Shown here piece after piece: positions 13,832-27,189 of a stretch of DNA of 64,000 nt. This stretch comes from Thuidium tamariscinum (taxonomy: Eukaryota > Streptophyta > Bryopsida > Hypnales > Thuidiaceae). Every line of letters starts with the position of its first letter. Positions within the stretch are counted from its first letter, which is position 1. The translations under genes were made by a program, and so were the position numbers. The stretch covers positions 7,564,001 through 7,628,000 of the forward strand of contig OX344752.2 in NCBI GenBank assembly GCA_947034885.2. Reading direction: 5' to 3'. The notes under the pieces are model-generated. The model did no database searches and was not told the DNA's origin. It was given only the letters and a program-made list of their open reading frames with translations.

Positions 13832-14251
13832 AGGTAGAAGGTTCACCCATTTCCATCCAACACCCTATAACCAACTCATAGACTCACTTATTTCCATCCA
13901 AGGCTACAATGTTTTTTTTCCTCCATTTTCAATGTTGGGACTAAAAATTCATGACTCATGTTCCAACATTGCAAGTAAGAAAATAGGAAGCAAATCAAGC
14001 AATGAGTAGGAAAGTAATTTTTCAATGATTGAAATTGGAAGAGTTTAGGGATTGGCTATGGCTCTAGAGCATTTTTTGCCTTCCAAAATTCATTATATTT
14101 TCAATTCATATGATAAAGTTACTAAAGTTTTTGCAATCCCTATCATTTCTATCATTGTACCTTTGAAAATATTTGTTTTGCCTTATACTACACTAGATCA
14201 TGTCTAGAATACCTTAATTCCTTAAATGATCGGTTATGGATGGTTCTATAT
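13832..14251. mobile_element. TA-2 family MITE
   Basis: 420 bp; left end after TA is AGGTAGAAGGTTCACCC, right end is the inverse of a CCATCCATAACCGATC-type terminus (ggttatggatggttctata) before TTAA. The interior 'gttgggactaaaaattcatg' and 'tttttgcaatcccta' matches the copies at 337, 14311 and 32406. Only 60 bp separate it from the next TA-2 copy. Confidence 0.6.
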
Positions 14252-14474
14252 TAACTTGTACTAAATTCCTTAAGTAGTTAAGTGGTTGAAAATAGTTTGT
14301 AATCTTCTTAAGGTAGAATCATCCATAACCAACTAGCACCAATAGTCAACTTGTCAATGGATGTATTTCCAACCAAGATTAGAATGTTTTTTTTTTCTCC
14401 TTTTCAAAGTTGGGACTAAAAGTTCATGACACATATTCCAAAGTAGTGTGCAAGAAAGTAGAAAGGAGTGAGTA

Positions 14475-15198
14475 GGGTGATTGCAAGAAACACCTGTCCT
14501 ATTTTGTGTCACACATCGCATTCTGATTTGTTTTTTGGCCATAACTTTTGTGTTTTAGCTCTGATTGACTCAAGATTTTTAGAAAAGGTACTCATAACTA
14601 TCATAAACCTTCCATAATTTTTTCATAATTTTCAAAAATAGTTTACTATCCAAAAATAGACCCCAATTGGATGTCACACTTGGCAGTTTAGGGGTTTTCA
14701 ATACCTGAGCTATACCTTTTTTTAATGATTTTAACATGAAATTTAGACGAGATGGTCTTCTAATAGACTTCTAGCTTTCCAGAGAAGGATTTAAAAAAAA
14801 AGTTAATTTTGTGAGGTGTAGAGGTCTACAAAGTGAGCTCCCTTCTGCTTGTATTTTGAAACATATAAAATATTATTTTGGTGGGTTTTTTTTGTGAATG
14901 AACATCTCCATAAAGTTGTTGCAAATGGACACTTTTTATTTTTTGAAAATATCTATTTTTACTATTTTTCCCTAATTAAAAAATGAAGGCATGTATTTTC
15001 TGGAGGTTTGGCACTTTTCAAGTTCTCCTACTTAGAGAATTTTTCTATCCATTTCCTTCAATGAAAACCTTCATCTTAGAGGTATATACACTATTCATAT
15101 TTTTAAAATTTAAAAAAAAATAATTTTCTAATTTTAAAGTACTCCCGAAAAAATCAGCCAAACGCAACAAATAGGACAAGTGTTTTTTGCAATCACCC
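14475..15198 (+). mobile_element. IR-725 family element, complete
   Basis: 724 bp with ~28 bp inverted termini: GGGTGATTGCAAGAAACAC at the left and the inverse TTTTTTGCAATCACCC at the right. Flanks read AGTA (14471..14474) and AGTA (15199..15202), so the duplication is 4 bp, or TA if the ends are set a base or two outward. Copies at 6630..7440, 42007..42738 and 49749..50480. No protein is encoded and the superfamily is not recognised. Confidence 0.75.
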
Positions 15199-15350
15199 AG
15201 TAAAAAAGTAGTTTTTTGTGTGATCAGAACTAGAAAAGTCCACAAATTGGCAATGGGTCTGATGCACTTTTTGCCTTTCAAAAATTCATAATAATTTCAA
15301 TTCATGTGATAAAATACCAAAGTTTTTGCAATCCTCATTAATTTATCATA

Positions 15351-15725
15351 CGGTGGAAGCACCCAAAATCATCCAAATAAGGAATTCAGCATAGTTGGAG
15401 GCATTTTTTCTAAAAATGATATTTTTCTAATATTAGCAAGTAAAAATCATGAATATTAAAAAAAAAATTTCGGATACAATATGTAATTTCTATAAATTTT
15501 CGAAGTATTGGCTCCCTAGACCGTTGGAATTATCCTATAAGTGTACCCTAAACTGAACTTTTTTAAAACTAGCAATGAGCCAATCAGATATTTATGTATC
15601 CTTAAAATACGTCAACCAATTAGAATCAAGCATGTGGTGAATACATTAAGGGAACTCTACTAACGCATTTGGGTGAGTCTATAGTCCACTACAAGGGACA
15701 GGTTTGAGAATGGATGTTTCTCCCT
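15351..15725 (-). mobile_element. TA-1 family MITE, copy B
   Basis: 375 bp, TA at 15349..15350 and 15726..15727. Starts CGGTGGAAGCACCCAAAATC and ends ATGGATGTTTCTCCCT. Inserted into the TA-2 element that surrounds it. Its right-hand TA is part of the TTA duplicated by the neighbouring Harbinger-like element, which therefore came later. Confidence 0.8.
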
Positions 15726-15727
15726 TA

Positions 15728-16200
15728 GAGCATCCCCACGCCTGCCCAGTTTGAGACGCAAACTGGGTGTCTGGCCGGGCTGGGATGGAATTACTTCCCC
15801 ACGGCACGCAAATGGGGACTCAGCAAACAACCGGCCACGGCCAAATTTCCCGGGGAGACGGCCAAATGCAGTGTGGCCGGGCTGACTCAGTATGTGGTCT
15901 GGCGTTGCTTTCGAGGTTCAAACTTGAAAGAGGCCCACCATGCTGGCTTCCAAGAAGCTCTTGTTCACCACGATGATAGGGCGTAACCAGTTGACCACAT
16001 GAGGTCCGACCTCAGGTCTGACAAGAATGTGGATACACATTCATGGTAGCCCAAAATATTTTCTGGGATTCCGTATTTTTCTCCTCTCCTGTGTGAGTTT
16101 AGTTGAGTTCCTGTGGGGCAGCCTGACAATACAAGCGCGGGCCGGCTTTACAATCCCCACCTGGCCGGGCTTCTTCACCGTGCCAGGCGTGGGGATGCTC
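15728..16200. mobile_element. Harbinger-like MITE, copy 1
   Basis: 473 bp, TTA duplicated on both sides (15725..15727 and 16201..16203). Termini GAGCATCCCCACGCCTG are identical inverses over 17 bp. It is GC-rich compared with its surroundings (ggccgggctggg, ccggggagacggcc). A shorter relative is at 29545..29944. TTA duplication and short termini fit PIF/Harbinger. Short open frames inside are not genes. Confidence 0.8.
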
Positions 16201-16574
16201 TTAGCACTTCTAAAAATATTGCTTTGCGTAGCACTACACTGTATCATGTCTAGGATACCTTAAATGATCCGTTACACGTGGTTCTACCTTAGAACTTATA
16301 TTCTCTGTCTGTGTACACCTGACTGGGACACCTGGCAAACACTCACTGGAAGTCTTGTGGATATCTACCCTGGCATTCCCACTGCAGCTAGTACACTAAC
16401 CGACCTCGCCTTTGTCGTTTCATCTCATAATCGAGCTGATGAGATGCTGTCTGGTCTGCACAAGGCTTGCAGCCCTCGATTAGGATGTAAGTTGAGGTAA
16501 GCTTACACACTCAACTCTCGAGACACTGAAGTCCAGTTCGCAAAGACGACATGGTGCAAATGTACTGTACGCTA

Positions 16575-16963
16575 AGGGATAAACACCCATTCTCGAGCGT
16601 GTCCCTTGCAGTGGATTGTAGACTCACCCAATTGCGTCCATAGAGTTCCCCTAATGTGTTCACCACATGCTTGATTCTAATTGGTTGACACATTTCAAGG
16701 ACACATATAAATATCTGATTGGTTCACTTGCTAATTTCAACAGAGCTCAGTTCAAGGTACACCTATACGACGATTCCTGTGGTCTAAGAAGTCAACACTT
16801 TGAAAATTTATAGAAATTAATGTCATATTGTATTCGAAAAATGTAATTTTTTTTTAATATTCATGATTTTCACTTGCTAACACTAGAAAAATATCATTTT
16901 TAGAAAAAGTTGCCTCCAACTATGTTGAATTCCTTATTTGGACGGTTTTGGATGCTTCCACCG
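16575..16963 (+). mobile_element. TA-1 family MITE, copy C
   Basis: 389 bp, TA at 16573..16574 and 16964..16965. Starts AGGGATAAACACCCATTC and ends GGTTTTGGATGCTTCCACCG, the same termini as copy B in the opposite direction. Non-coding. Confidence 0.8.
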
Positions 16964-17435
16964 TATAATCTATTGATTTGTCTGCAAGGCAGGAAGGGCA
17001 TACAGGCTTCTTGATTCATTATTAAAATACTGGCTTATGCCTAATAATAGCTAGTCCACTCTACATGTTATAATAATAAATAAGAATACTCTTCCAAGAT
17101 TTATACATAATATATAGCTGTACATGCATAATATAAAGCTTTACATCAAGTACATGCAGCGAAAGCAGAGACAAAATTAAATACGAGCATGACTATGGAG
17201 CACAAGCTCCAGCACCTGACGTCTAGGCCAGCTAGAAAAACACTTAGAAAACCCTATCAAACTTAACTTCGGACGTGTATGGTGGAAGTCCGAGCTACTC
17301 GATCATACATTCGCTCCAAGCAATGCATGAGTCACTCGATCAATTGCATTGAATCGAAGGCATTGCCCCCTGTACTAAGTGACCGGCAAATTCATTATAC
17401 CGGTTGCGATCCCCCTGTCCTGGGATTTTGCCGCG

Positions 17436-19852
<2,417 letters not shown>

Positions 19853-19932
19853 TCAAGTAGTCAAGTAACGAAACCTTCGTATGCAGCAGAGATGAAGCTC
19901 ACTTCGTACCACACTACCAGCCGAGGCTCTTC

Positions 19933-19940
19933 ATTTAATA
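19933..19940 (-). promoter_or_regulatory. TATA-like box of Prx-2
   Basis: TATTAAAT on the - strand about 95 bp before the start codon, within a stretch (cgggtattaaatgaagagcc, nearly) that is conserved upstream of Prx-3 at 38390..38397. Conservation between the two duplicates supports it; no transcript data. Confidence 0.45.
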
Positions 19941-20393
19941 CCCGTGAGCCCTGAGTTATTTAATTGTATTAGTTTGCAACTGGACGGTGTTTGTACTTGT
20001 TGATTACTACTAAGGGATTCCGTGGCAGGTTCATGCAGCTAGATTTAGCAGACTCTCGCAGATTTCAAAAAGAGGGAGGGCCGCTTTGCAATAGCTTTGT
20101 GGCAGGGTAGAGACTACGGAGCGTGGAAAATGCGTGCCGAGTCGTCTCTGAAGTGTCAGCATTGTATACCTTACAATAACAATAAGTGATTTGCGGCTTC
20201 TGTCCACTCCGCATTGAATTTCGGGACCCTCGTTGCATGTCGGAGCCTGGAAATTCAGAGTAAGCTTATCTGTTGTCAGTAGTTCAGCACGCTGCCCGAC
20301 GTCGAGTGTGCAAATGAGATTGCTACTGTAGTAAAACAGGTGTAGCTAACTTAACTACAGGATTTGAAGTAACTTCAGTTATATAATTTTTTT

Positions 20394-20535
20394 GAGTTTT
20401 TCTTTTAAACAAATGAAAAGAATTCATTGAAGGGGAGTAAGTGGCCTGGCGAGGCACAAGAGAAAACAAACAAGCACAGACACAAACACAAAGAGCAAAC
20501 GGACAGACAACAGGCACCAAAGACCGCAGCCAGTT
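20394..20535 (-). mobile_element. Retroposon 3' end, reverse
   Basis: Read on the - strand: GC-moderate body with 'gtttgtgtctgtgcttg', then caatgaattcttttcatttg followed by an A-rich tail. Same type of ending as at 4990..5035. Lies just beyond the Prx-2 promoter and abuts TA-1 copy H. Confidence 0.4.
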
Positions 20536-20640
20536 ACATAAGGTAGAAACACTCATTTTCACACCTGTTCTTATTCTTTGTCCCTAGGTTCATCTTATTG
20601 TGTCCTTAGATTTTGAGGAATGTGTCCACCAAATGCTTAA

Positions 20641-21285
20641 CCCCAAAGTGACCCTGAGGACAGAATGTGTCCTCGGCCAATTTTTGAAGTTAAATAAAAT
20701 CTTACCAAATTATTATTTTTAGTAGTTTATATTTTTGAAAATATATTTTTGAAGTTAAGTTTTAGCTTCAAAAATCCGATTTTGAAAATGTGCAAATGTG
20801 ATTTTTCTATTTAAGATTTTGTGCACCGGTGTCTAGTGCAATCTTGACTTTTGTAGTATTGAGGGCTCTTGAGAATGAGCCTCAAATACACTAGATCTTT
20901 GAGAAAAAATCTTATTAGAAACTCATTTAAAAAAAATGTAGAGTAGATTTTGACAAGCTATGAATTGATTGGGATTATGCATGTTAGGATCTTTAACATC
21001 ATAATTTTTGGTGACCAACTTTTTAGATTCAACATGTGAAAAAAGGATTAAAAGACTTCAAATCACTTTCACAATTTTAACACCTTCATGATCAAACATT
21101 ATAATCTTTCAATCCGTAAGAGATATTGTTGTGTTTTCTTTTCTAATGTGATCTCTAACATGTCTAGTTTGATTTTATACGGTTACAATTTTAAAAAAAT
21201 TGATACAACTTATTAAAATGTTGACTTTTTGTTTAATTTAGAGCAAATTTCTAGAAGCCCAGGAAATTCTAGGGTCATTTTGGGG
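20641..21285. mobile_element. piggyBac-type element pB-1
   Basis: 645 bp between TTAA at 20637..20640 and TTAA at 21286..21289. Termini CCCCAAAGTGACCCT and, inverted, CCCCAAAATGACCCT. TTAA duplication with CCC ends is the piggyBac signature. No transposase frame. Truncated relatives in reverse orientation are at 34915..35420 and 49640..50730. Confidence 0.75.
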
Positions 21286-21327
21286 TTAATATTGATTTGT
21301 TGATGCATTTGAAAGACACATACTTAA

Positions 21328-22269
21328 CCCCTAAAGGTTTTTGATTATGCTTCCACCAAAATCACTACAAAACTGTGATTTTTAGTACAAGTGCAATTTC
21401 TTTTGAAAAAAAAAATCATTTTTTGGCATATTTAACCATAGAATCTTGTAGTTAGGTGGTTTGAAAAGATGTGGAAAAATTTTCAGAAACTTTCATTGCG
21501 TAGATTGCAAGATATTAACATTTGAATTAGCAAAAATCCTTTTTTTATCCCTACAAAAATCCGGGCAGCTGCACTTCACAAGGTCACATTTGTATGAAAA
21601 AGTACTCAAAGTGATGGTTACTCTTTTAATTCATTTTACAATTCAATTTGGCTATATGGTCAAAAAATTTCAAATCATTTGGAATTGTACAACATATAGG
21701 AAAAAGATAATAAGTAGAAAGAAGTAGAAAGAAAATACTAAATTGTGAACACTTTATTTATAAAAATGAAAAATGACAATCCTAATGGTTAAAATATTGT
21801 AATAAAAAATCTTCACCCAATGTTTTAGTTTTTTTTTAAATATTAAAAATTGAATTAAATAAAGAATTTCAAACTTTTTTGTAGAGTAGAAATTCTATAA
21901 CTACCCACAAACTACCCCAAATTGAGATACCTTATAACTTTTGACTCATTTATCAAAGTGGAATTATTTAAAGCTTTCATCATAGCTAAAAATCTAATAA
22001 ACCTATTTCAAATTTTTATTTCTTAAGAAAACAATTTTTAAAGAAGTTTCTTTTGTTGCCCAGGCTGCCCACAATTCAAAGGAAACAACATATCATGCCA
22101 TAACTTTTAAATTGTGTAGTCAAAAGTTATGAAAACTGTTGAACCTTAAAGCTAATCCTTAAACACATGTTCTGTAAAAATTTAAAATAAAATAAAATAA
22201 AAACTCTATTCTTAGTGAGCTGCCCGAAATTTCTATATTGCCAAAAAATGCAGTTCAAGGCTTTAGGGA
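21328..22269. mobile_element. piggyBac-type element pB-2, copy 1
   Basis: 942 bp between TTAA at 21324..21327 and 22270..22273. Left CCCCTAAAGGTTTTTGA, right GGCTTTAGGGA. Copies of the same family: 50777..52985 (enlarged by a CACTA insertion) and 53783..54726 (944 bp). Conserved inner phrases include 'tccgggcagctgcacttcac'. No protein of useful length is encoded. Confidence 0.78.
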
Positions 22270-22544
22270 TTAACTTTGATTTGCTATTAGTTAATTTTCA
22301 CAAAGTTCAAATTTGGATGCACCTATGTGATAGTTTTAGTGGTTTAGGTAGCTAGCACTTTGAAAAATCATAGAAATTACATATGACATCCAAAAAATCT
22401 AATTAAAAAAGAATATTCATAATTTTTACTTGCTAATACTACAAAAATATTATTTTTTGAAAAAGGTACCTCTTACTATGTTGAATTGCTTATATTAATG
22501 GTTTTGGGAGCTCCCACCTTACAGTATGTTCATGCATATGTACA

Positions 22545-22740
22545 ATTATTGGATTTTTTTAAGATAGTTCCAAAACCGCTTGGGGAAGGCTCTACTTTAG
22601 ACAAGGGGGTTCAAATTGTACTAGAGGACACAAATATGGCATTCTTTTCATGAATGGGCTCAGTAACCTCCGTTATGGTACATATGACGTATCCCAAGAA
22701 GACAAATTATTAAATTCAATTGCTACTAGTTGTAACTCCA
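22545..22740 (+). repeat. Dispersed repeat R8, short copy
   Basis: Shares 'ggggaaggctc', 'gaggacacaaa', and 'ctccgttatgg' with 39935..40545 and later parts with 25035..25455. Ends undefined; class unknown. Confidence 0.5.
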
Positions 22741-23215
22741 TATTTTTACCCCTAATCATGCAGACTCATCTCCAAAATTGACAATTTAAGAAAAAATCAT
22801 CATAAAGTAGTATTTGGAAGAATTTTTTGGAATTGAGATGCAAATACAAGTTGTAGAGTTTGAATAAGTTGTAGATTTTATCCATACATCTAGATTCACC
22901 AATGTTATCACCAATACTTTTCTATAAATTTTGAAAAGGAAAATTGAAATTTCTTCCTAAATTAAATTACAAGAAAAATATTGTCTTTTTTAAAAGTGAA
23001 TTTCGTTGGAATGGATTTGAAATGAGATTCTCTTGACATAAGGATTTTTTGGAATTTTTTGGTTCTTTGATTCTAAGACCTCATTTTTGCAATTCCAAGT
23101 TTGAACTAGAGCCAATGCAATTTGTTCTTGGTCAACTACTTGACATACTTCTAGATTTGTAATTTTAGAAGAAAAAAAAATGTAATCTAAGAATACTAAA
23201 TCCAACCCTTGAATA
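22741..23215 (+). repeat. Dispersed repeat R5, copy 1
   Basis: About 480 bp with the same order of motifs as 31475..31970: 'catctccaaaattgacaat', 'gagatgcaaat', 'gttggaatggat', 'gcaattccaagtttgaacta'. Non-coding, ends undefined. Confidence 0.6.
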
Positions 23216-23272
23216 GGACAACACTTCATTAAATATCTTTAGGTTGGCTATGAGGGGTATCACTGTGCTAAG

Positions 23273-23507
23273 AGGGTTGCTATTATGTGAGCATAAAGGT
23301 GTGAGTCTATGAGCCTAAAAGACTATAGACCTATGATATAAGTGTCTATATTACAGTAACCTTCTATATTAATAGTGTATATATGCTACAAGTACCTATA
23401 TTATAGGTGTTTATGTTATAAAGACCTTCAATGGTTGCATGATACATACTTATGTATATGTTCAAGGCTCACATGCTCATACTTTCATGCTCATATGCTA
23501 GCACCAT
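23273..23507. mobile_element. Mutator-like MITE, copy 2
   Basis: 235 bp relative of 11765..11994: left GGGTTGCTATTATGTGAGC, right inverse GGTGCTAGCATATGAGC. The 'ccttcaatggttg.atgata' core is shared. No target duplication is visible, so it is the older copy or its flanks have decayed. Confidence 0.6.
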
Positions 23508-23559
23508 TGTTGTACAAAACTATGGTGTGCTTTGTTATGAAGGTGGGGAGTATGTTAGT

Positions 23560-23670
23560 TTAGTGGGCGTCCTATTTCCCTATTAAGCCACTTGTATCTT
23601 GGCAAGTCTTGTATTCTTTCCCTACTATGAAATTCCGTTCCATTTGTGCCAAAAAGAAAAAAAAATCTCT
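23560..23670 (+). mobile_element. Retroposon 3' end
   Basis: Short body followed by gaaattccgttccatttgt and an A-rich run, the same ending as at 5000 and 40085. Only the 3' part is present. Confidence 0.35.
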
Positions 23671-23889
23671 AGAAATTAAAATGATTTTTTTCCAAGTTGT
23701 AATGTAAAAGAAATTTGATTTTTGAACACTCTGTATAGGAGAGGGCTCAAGAATGGTGTAGGCTTTTCGAACTATCCGGTAGGAGGTTGTAAAATGAATA
23801 TGAGATTGTGGAAAAATGAACTCTTGATTACATCTGAGCATGCTAACCGTTAATTTCTACTTCTTCAATGGATGGTTTAAGATCCAAAA

Positions 23890-24171
23890 CATTATAGGAA
23901 ATTTTAGCCCAAAGAAGATTGCAAGTTCCCATGCAATCCAGAACTGTGGGAATTGCAAATCAACAGTAAGTTGATGTGGTCAAGTGACAACTATGTCAAA
24001 TTTTATTTTTTTTTGAAAAAAAAAATTCAACTTTTTTTCCAATTTCATTGGCTCAAATTTTTTTTTGTATTTATGTCGGTTGATTGTTGTCAACCGTTCC
24101 CTCACTGTTGTAGGAACAACATGGGGAACTGGCCTGAAACAGGCTCTTGCAGAGCCAAATTTCATCTAATG
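23890..24171. mobile_element. CATTA-ended MITE, copy 2
   Basis: 282 bp, left CATTATAGGAAATTTTAGCC, right the inverse of CATTAGATGAAATTTGGC. The interior shows the same arrangement as 6927..7220 (gttccca near the left, A/T homopolymers centrally, 'gtcaaccgttccc' and 'aactggcctgaaacaggc' on the right). Confidence 0.6.
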
Positions 24172-24399
24172 TGGGTTCATTCCTAACTAAGCAAATAGGT
24201 GATTATTAATTTTATTCAAAATAAGAATTGGTAGTCCAACTACCTTCTTACAAATGTTAAAAATATGAAATAATGATTGATTGAAGCATTCAATTCAAAT
24301 TTAGAAATGATCACATTTTGAAACCATCTTGATTACTTTTTACATGTTGCAATGTTAGTTTTTGAACAAAGCCATATTCTTTTCCAAACTAAACATGAG

Positions 24400-25020
24400 T
24401 GGGTTTTCAAGGCCTACTAATCACAAAAAGGGCCCTATGCTAGATTGTGTTTAAAAATTCATAAGTAATTCATAAATGCTCTGAAAATTATGAAACGACT
24501 TGTGTAAGATTCTTCATCTATTTTTATTTGACTGAAAAATGAGTTAAGAATATTTCCATCTAATAAAATACATAAAAAAGGCGGACCAACCCTTACAATG
24601 GAAGCACTCTAAATTGTCCAAATAAAGAATTCAGCATAGTTGGAGGCAAATTTTTCTTAAAATGATATTTTTCTAGTATTAGTGAGTGAAAATCATGAAT
24701 ATTAAAATAAATAAAAAATTCGGATACAATATGTAATTTCTATAAATTTTCAAAGTGTTGGGTCCCTAGACCACTGGAACCGTCCTATAGGTGTATCTTG
24801 AACTGAACTCTACTGAAATCAACAGTGAAGTGAACCAATCAGATATTTATACGTGTCTTTAAAATACGTCATCCAATTAGAATCAAGCATGTGGTGAACA
24901 CATTAAGGAAACTCTGCTGACACAATTGGGTGAGTCTACAGTCTACAATCCACTGCAAGGAACAGGTTCAAGAATAGGTGTTTCTCCCTTAAATGAGCGG
25001 TTTCTGAGCCTCCTCCCTTA
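24400..25020. mobile_element. TA-4 family relic interrupted by TA-1 copy D
   Basis: Left part (attcataagtaattcataa, 'gaaacgacttgtgtaagatt') and right part (gagcctcctccctta at 25004..25018) match the two halves of the element at 62575..62900. TA-1 copy D sits between them. The left terminus is not clear. Confidence 0.45.
24596..24989 (-). mobile_element. TA-1 family MITE, copy D
   Basis: 394 bp with TA at 24594..24595 and 24990..24991. Starts CAATGGAAGCACTCTAAATTG, nearly as in copy A, and ends ATAGGTGTTTCTCCCT. Younger than the TA-4 relic it interrupts. Confidence 0.78.
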
Positions 25021-25034
25021 ACTTATATTGTTCA

Positions 25035-25455
25035 GAAATTGGACATTGGAGCACTTCAGAGTTAATGCACTATGCACATGTGATTGTTTCAGTTGACATA
25101 ATGATAGCTTAATTAATTGCATGAACTCTATTCTATAGTCTATTCATGAGCTTGGGATCAGGCATTCGTTTGTATTGGATGACACAAGTCACACACCTGA
25201 AACATGGCATTCTTTTCATGGACGCCAACCTTTTTTTTTTTTTGTGACACAAATGAAACAAACCCTTCTTTTATTTGGTTTTGGGCAAAAGCCAGACGAG
25301 TTAGCTACATATAGTTATCATTCCTACCATTTTCCACATGGCAAGGGCTTAATTTCTTTTTAATGAAACATAATGGCAATAGACCATATTATCTACTTGG
25401 CACAATTTGCTTACAATTGGTGACAAATTTTGACGGTATACTTTAAAACGCATTG
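25035..25455 (+). repeat. Dispersed repeat R8, copy 2 with retroposon insert
   Basis: Shares 'gcacatg.gattgttt', 'taattgcatgaa', 'gagcttgggat', 'ttcctac' and 'cacatggcaagggc' with 40200..40545. About 100 bp at 25213..25312 are extra and look like a reversed retroposon tail (poly-T then gtgacacaaatgaaac). Confidence 0.55.
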
Positions 25456-25670
25456 TTGTCAAGGTATGTAAATTTTAACCATATAATCTCATAATGTATG
25501 TTGTAGATGACATGAATCAAATTTGGAATCATTTGGCCACATAAATTGAAAGATTTTAATGTTTTATTGTTGAAAAACAATGCTGAAATTTTCATGAAAA
25601 CACATTAGGAGGTCAAATTGGATTTTAAAACTTACTCAAACTAGACAACTTAAAACTATGAAGTGCTTCA

Positions 25671-25873
25671 CACTACAAGAGAATGGGGTCTTTTAAATAG
25701 TGTCCTAAACATCATGTCTTTTAAGTAATGTTTTTTAATGCATCTTTTAAATATAATTTTACTAAAAAGAATGTCTTTTTAGTAAAATTTTACTTAAAAG
25801 ATGCATTAAAAGACATTACTTAAAAGACATGATGTCTAGGACACTATTTAAAAGATCCCATTCTCTTGTAGTG
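25671..25873. mobile_element. CACTA-type palindromic MITE, copy 1
   Basis: 203 bp, almost entirely one inverted repeat: starts CACTACAAGAGAATGGG and ends with its inverse. Inner arms read cttttaagtaatg / cattacttaaaag. CACTACAAGA termini are typical of CACTA (En/Spm) elements. Flanks TCA and TGA do not match perfectly. A transcript would make a hairpin about 100 bp long. Confidence 0.78.
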
Positions 25874-26059
25874 TGAAAAGCAATATACAAACACATTGGT
25901 AAAAGAAATATCATTGAACTAATCATTGTGTCTGCAAAATGGATTTGAAATGTCAAAAAATAGTTGCAAAAAATACATCTATGGCTAAAACCTTCTTCTA
26001 CTAAATTGCTTTTCAATCATTCACAAATTCTTGAATTGATATGAGACTTCAACTACACA

Positions 26060-27180
26060 AAATAGAATATTATGCACAACTTTTTTGATTTTTTTACCAT
26101 AAACAAACCCCAAATGAAGAAATAAGCTACCAAAGTCCAAGATAATCCAAATATGTTTGGTTCTTATTTTTTGAATTGCTCCCAAACATTCAAAACAACT
26201 TAGATTGGCATGAAATTTTTACCATAACAACTAGTCTTTAAGGGAAACATAATTCAACAAATTTGATTCAAAATCAACATAGGATGAAAAATGTGCAAGC
26301 TTCCAAAGTTACAACTATCAAATGCAGTTTGCTAAACCTAAATTGAACCTAGGATCTTTGATTGGCTCTCAAAAAATCTATACATCTTGGATCAATCTTA
26401 CAATTTAAACACACAATCAAGAAAAAGTATTGCAAATTTACCAATAGATTTTAATGATTGAATTTGGACATTGGATGCAAACGTTACAACACTTTGAATC
26501 ACACTTCTAGATTGTGAGGACACCTTGGGGCTCATGGGGCCTTTAGGAGTCAAAGACCAATTATTTGTCCTATAGATACTTGAAAACTTAGATGGGGCAA
26601 TATGAACTCAAATTTTATTTTAATGGGTGTTCTCAAATACAAGCTAGTTGGGAGCATTCACAATTTTATGGGAATATATACAAACTAAACTACTATATGC
26701 AATTATTCAAAAAATATTATTAGAAATGGAAACTATTTGAAGAAGAACTAAGTCACCAAAGTTCAATGCATATAATCCAAAAATGTCTAGATTTTGAACT
26801 TTGAATTTCTAACAAGCATTTAGAATACCTTGAATTAGAATGAATTTTTTACACAATAATTAAGCTTCAAAAGAAACACAATCCAACAAATTTTATTGAA
26901 AACAAACATTGGATGAAGGAGAAACAACCATCAAATGTAGTTTTAGTGAACTCAAATTGAACCAATGAATTTTGAATGGCTTCCAAAAAATCAATGCATC
27001 TTTGATTCATCTTAGAGTTTTATTTTCCAATGTAGAAGAGAAAATGCAAACTTAATTACGAAGAAGGTTTTATTGAATTTGAACATTGGATACAAAAATT
27101 ACAACACTTTGAATTGAACTTTTAGACTATGTGAGGATACTTTTGGTCCCCTTGGGTAATGAGGGATTAAATAGCCTTCA
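26060..27180. repeat. Diverged direct tandem repeat, ~640 bp period
   Basis: 26060..26570 and 26700..27180 share the same order of phrases: 'accaaagt', 'aaacataattcaacaaattt / aaacacaatccaacaaattt', 'caaatgcagttt / caaatgtagttt', 'attacaacactttgaat', and 'gtgaggacacc / gtgaggatac'. Non-coding. Nature unknown; it may be part of a larger old element. Confidence 0.55.
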
Positions 27181-27189
27181 TATCCACTA

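Larger units (their letters stand above)
14311..16289. mobile_element. TA-2 family MITE split by three insertions
   Basis: Left end AGGTAGAATCATCCATAACC (after TA) and right end GTGGTTCTACCT (before TA at 16290..16291) are inverted termini. The body continues across three nested elements: IR-725 at 14475..15198, TA-1 copy B at 15351..15725 and a Harbinger-like element at 15728..16200. Removing them leaves about 400 bp, the length of the uninterrupted copy at 13832..14251, and the order of internal motifs is preserved. Confidence 0.75.
20541..22519 (+). mobile_element. TA-1 family MITE, copy H, split by two TTAA elements
   Basis: Left end AGGTAGAAACACTCATTTTC after TA (20539..20540), right end GGGAGCTCCCACCT before TA (22520..22521). 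The body is cut at two TTAA sites by pB-1 (20641..21285) and pB-2 (21328..22269). The remaining three pieces (…caccaaatgc, ..atttgttgatgcatttgaaagacacata.., ..ggatgcacctatgtgatag..) run in the order of intact copies and sum to about 384 bp, the normal length. Confidence 0.8.
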
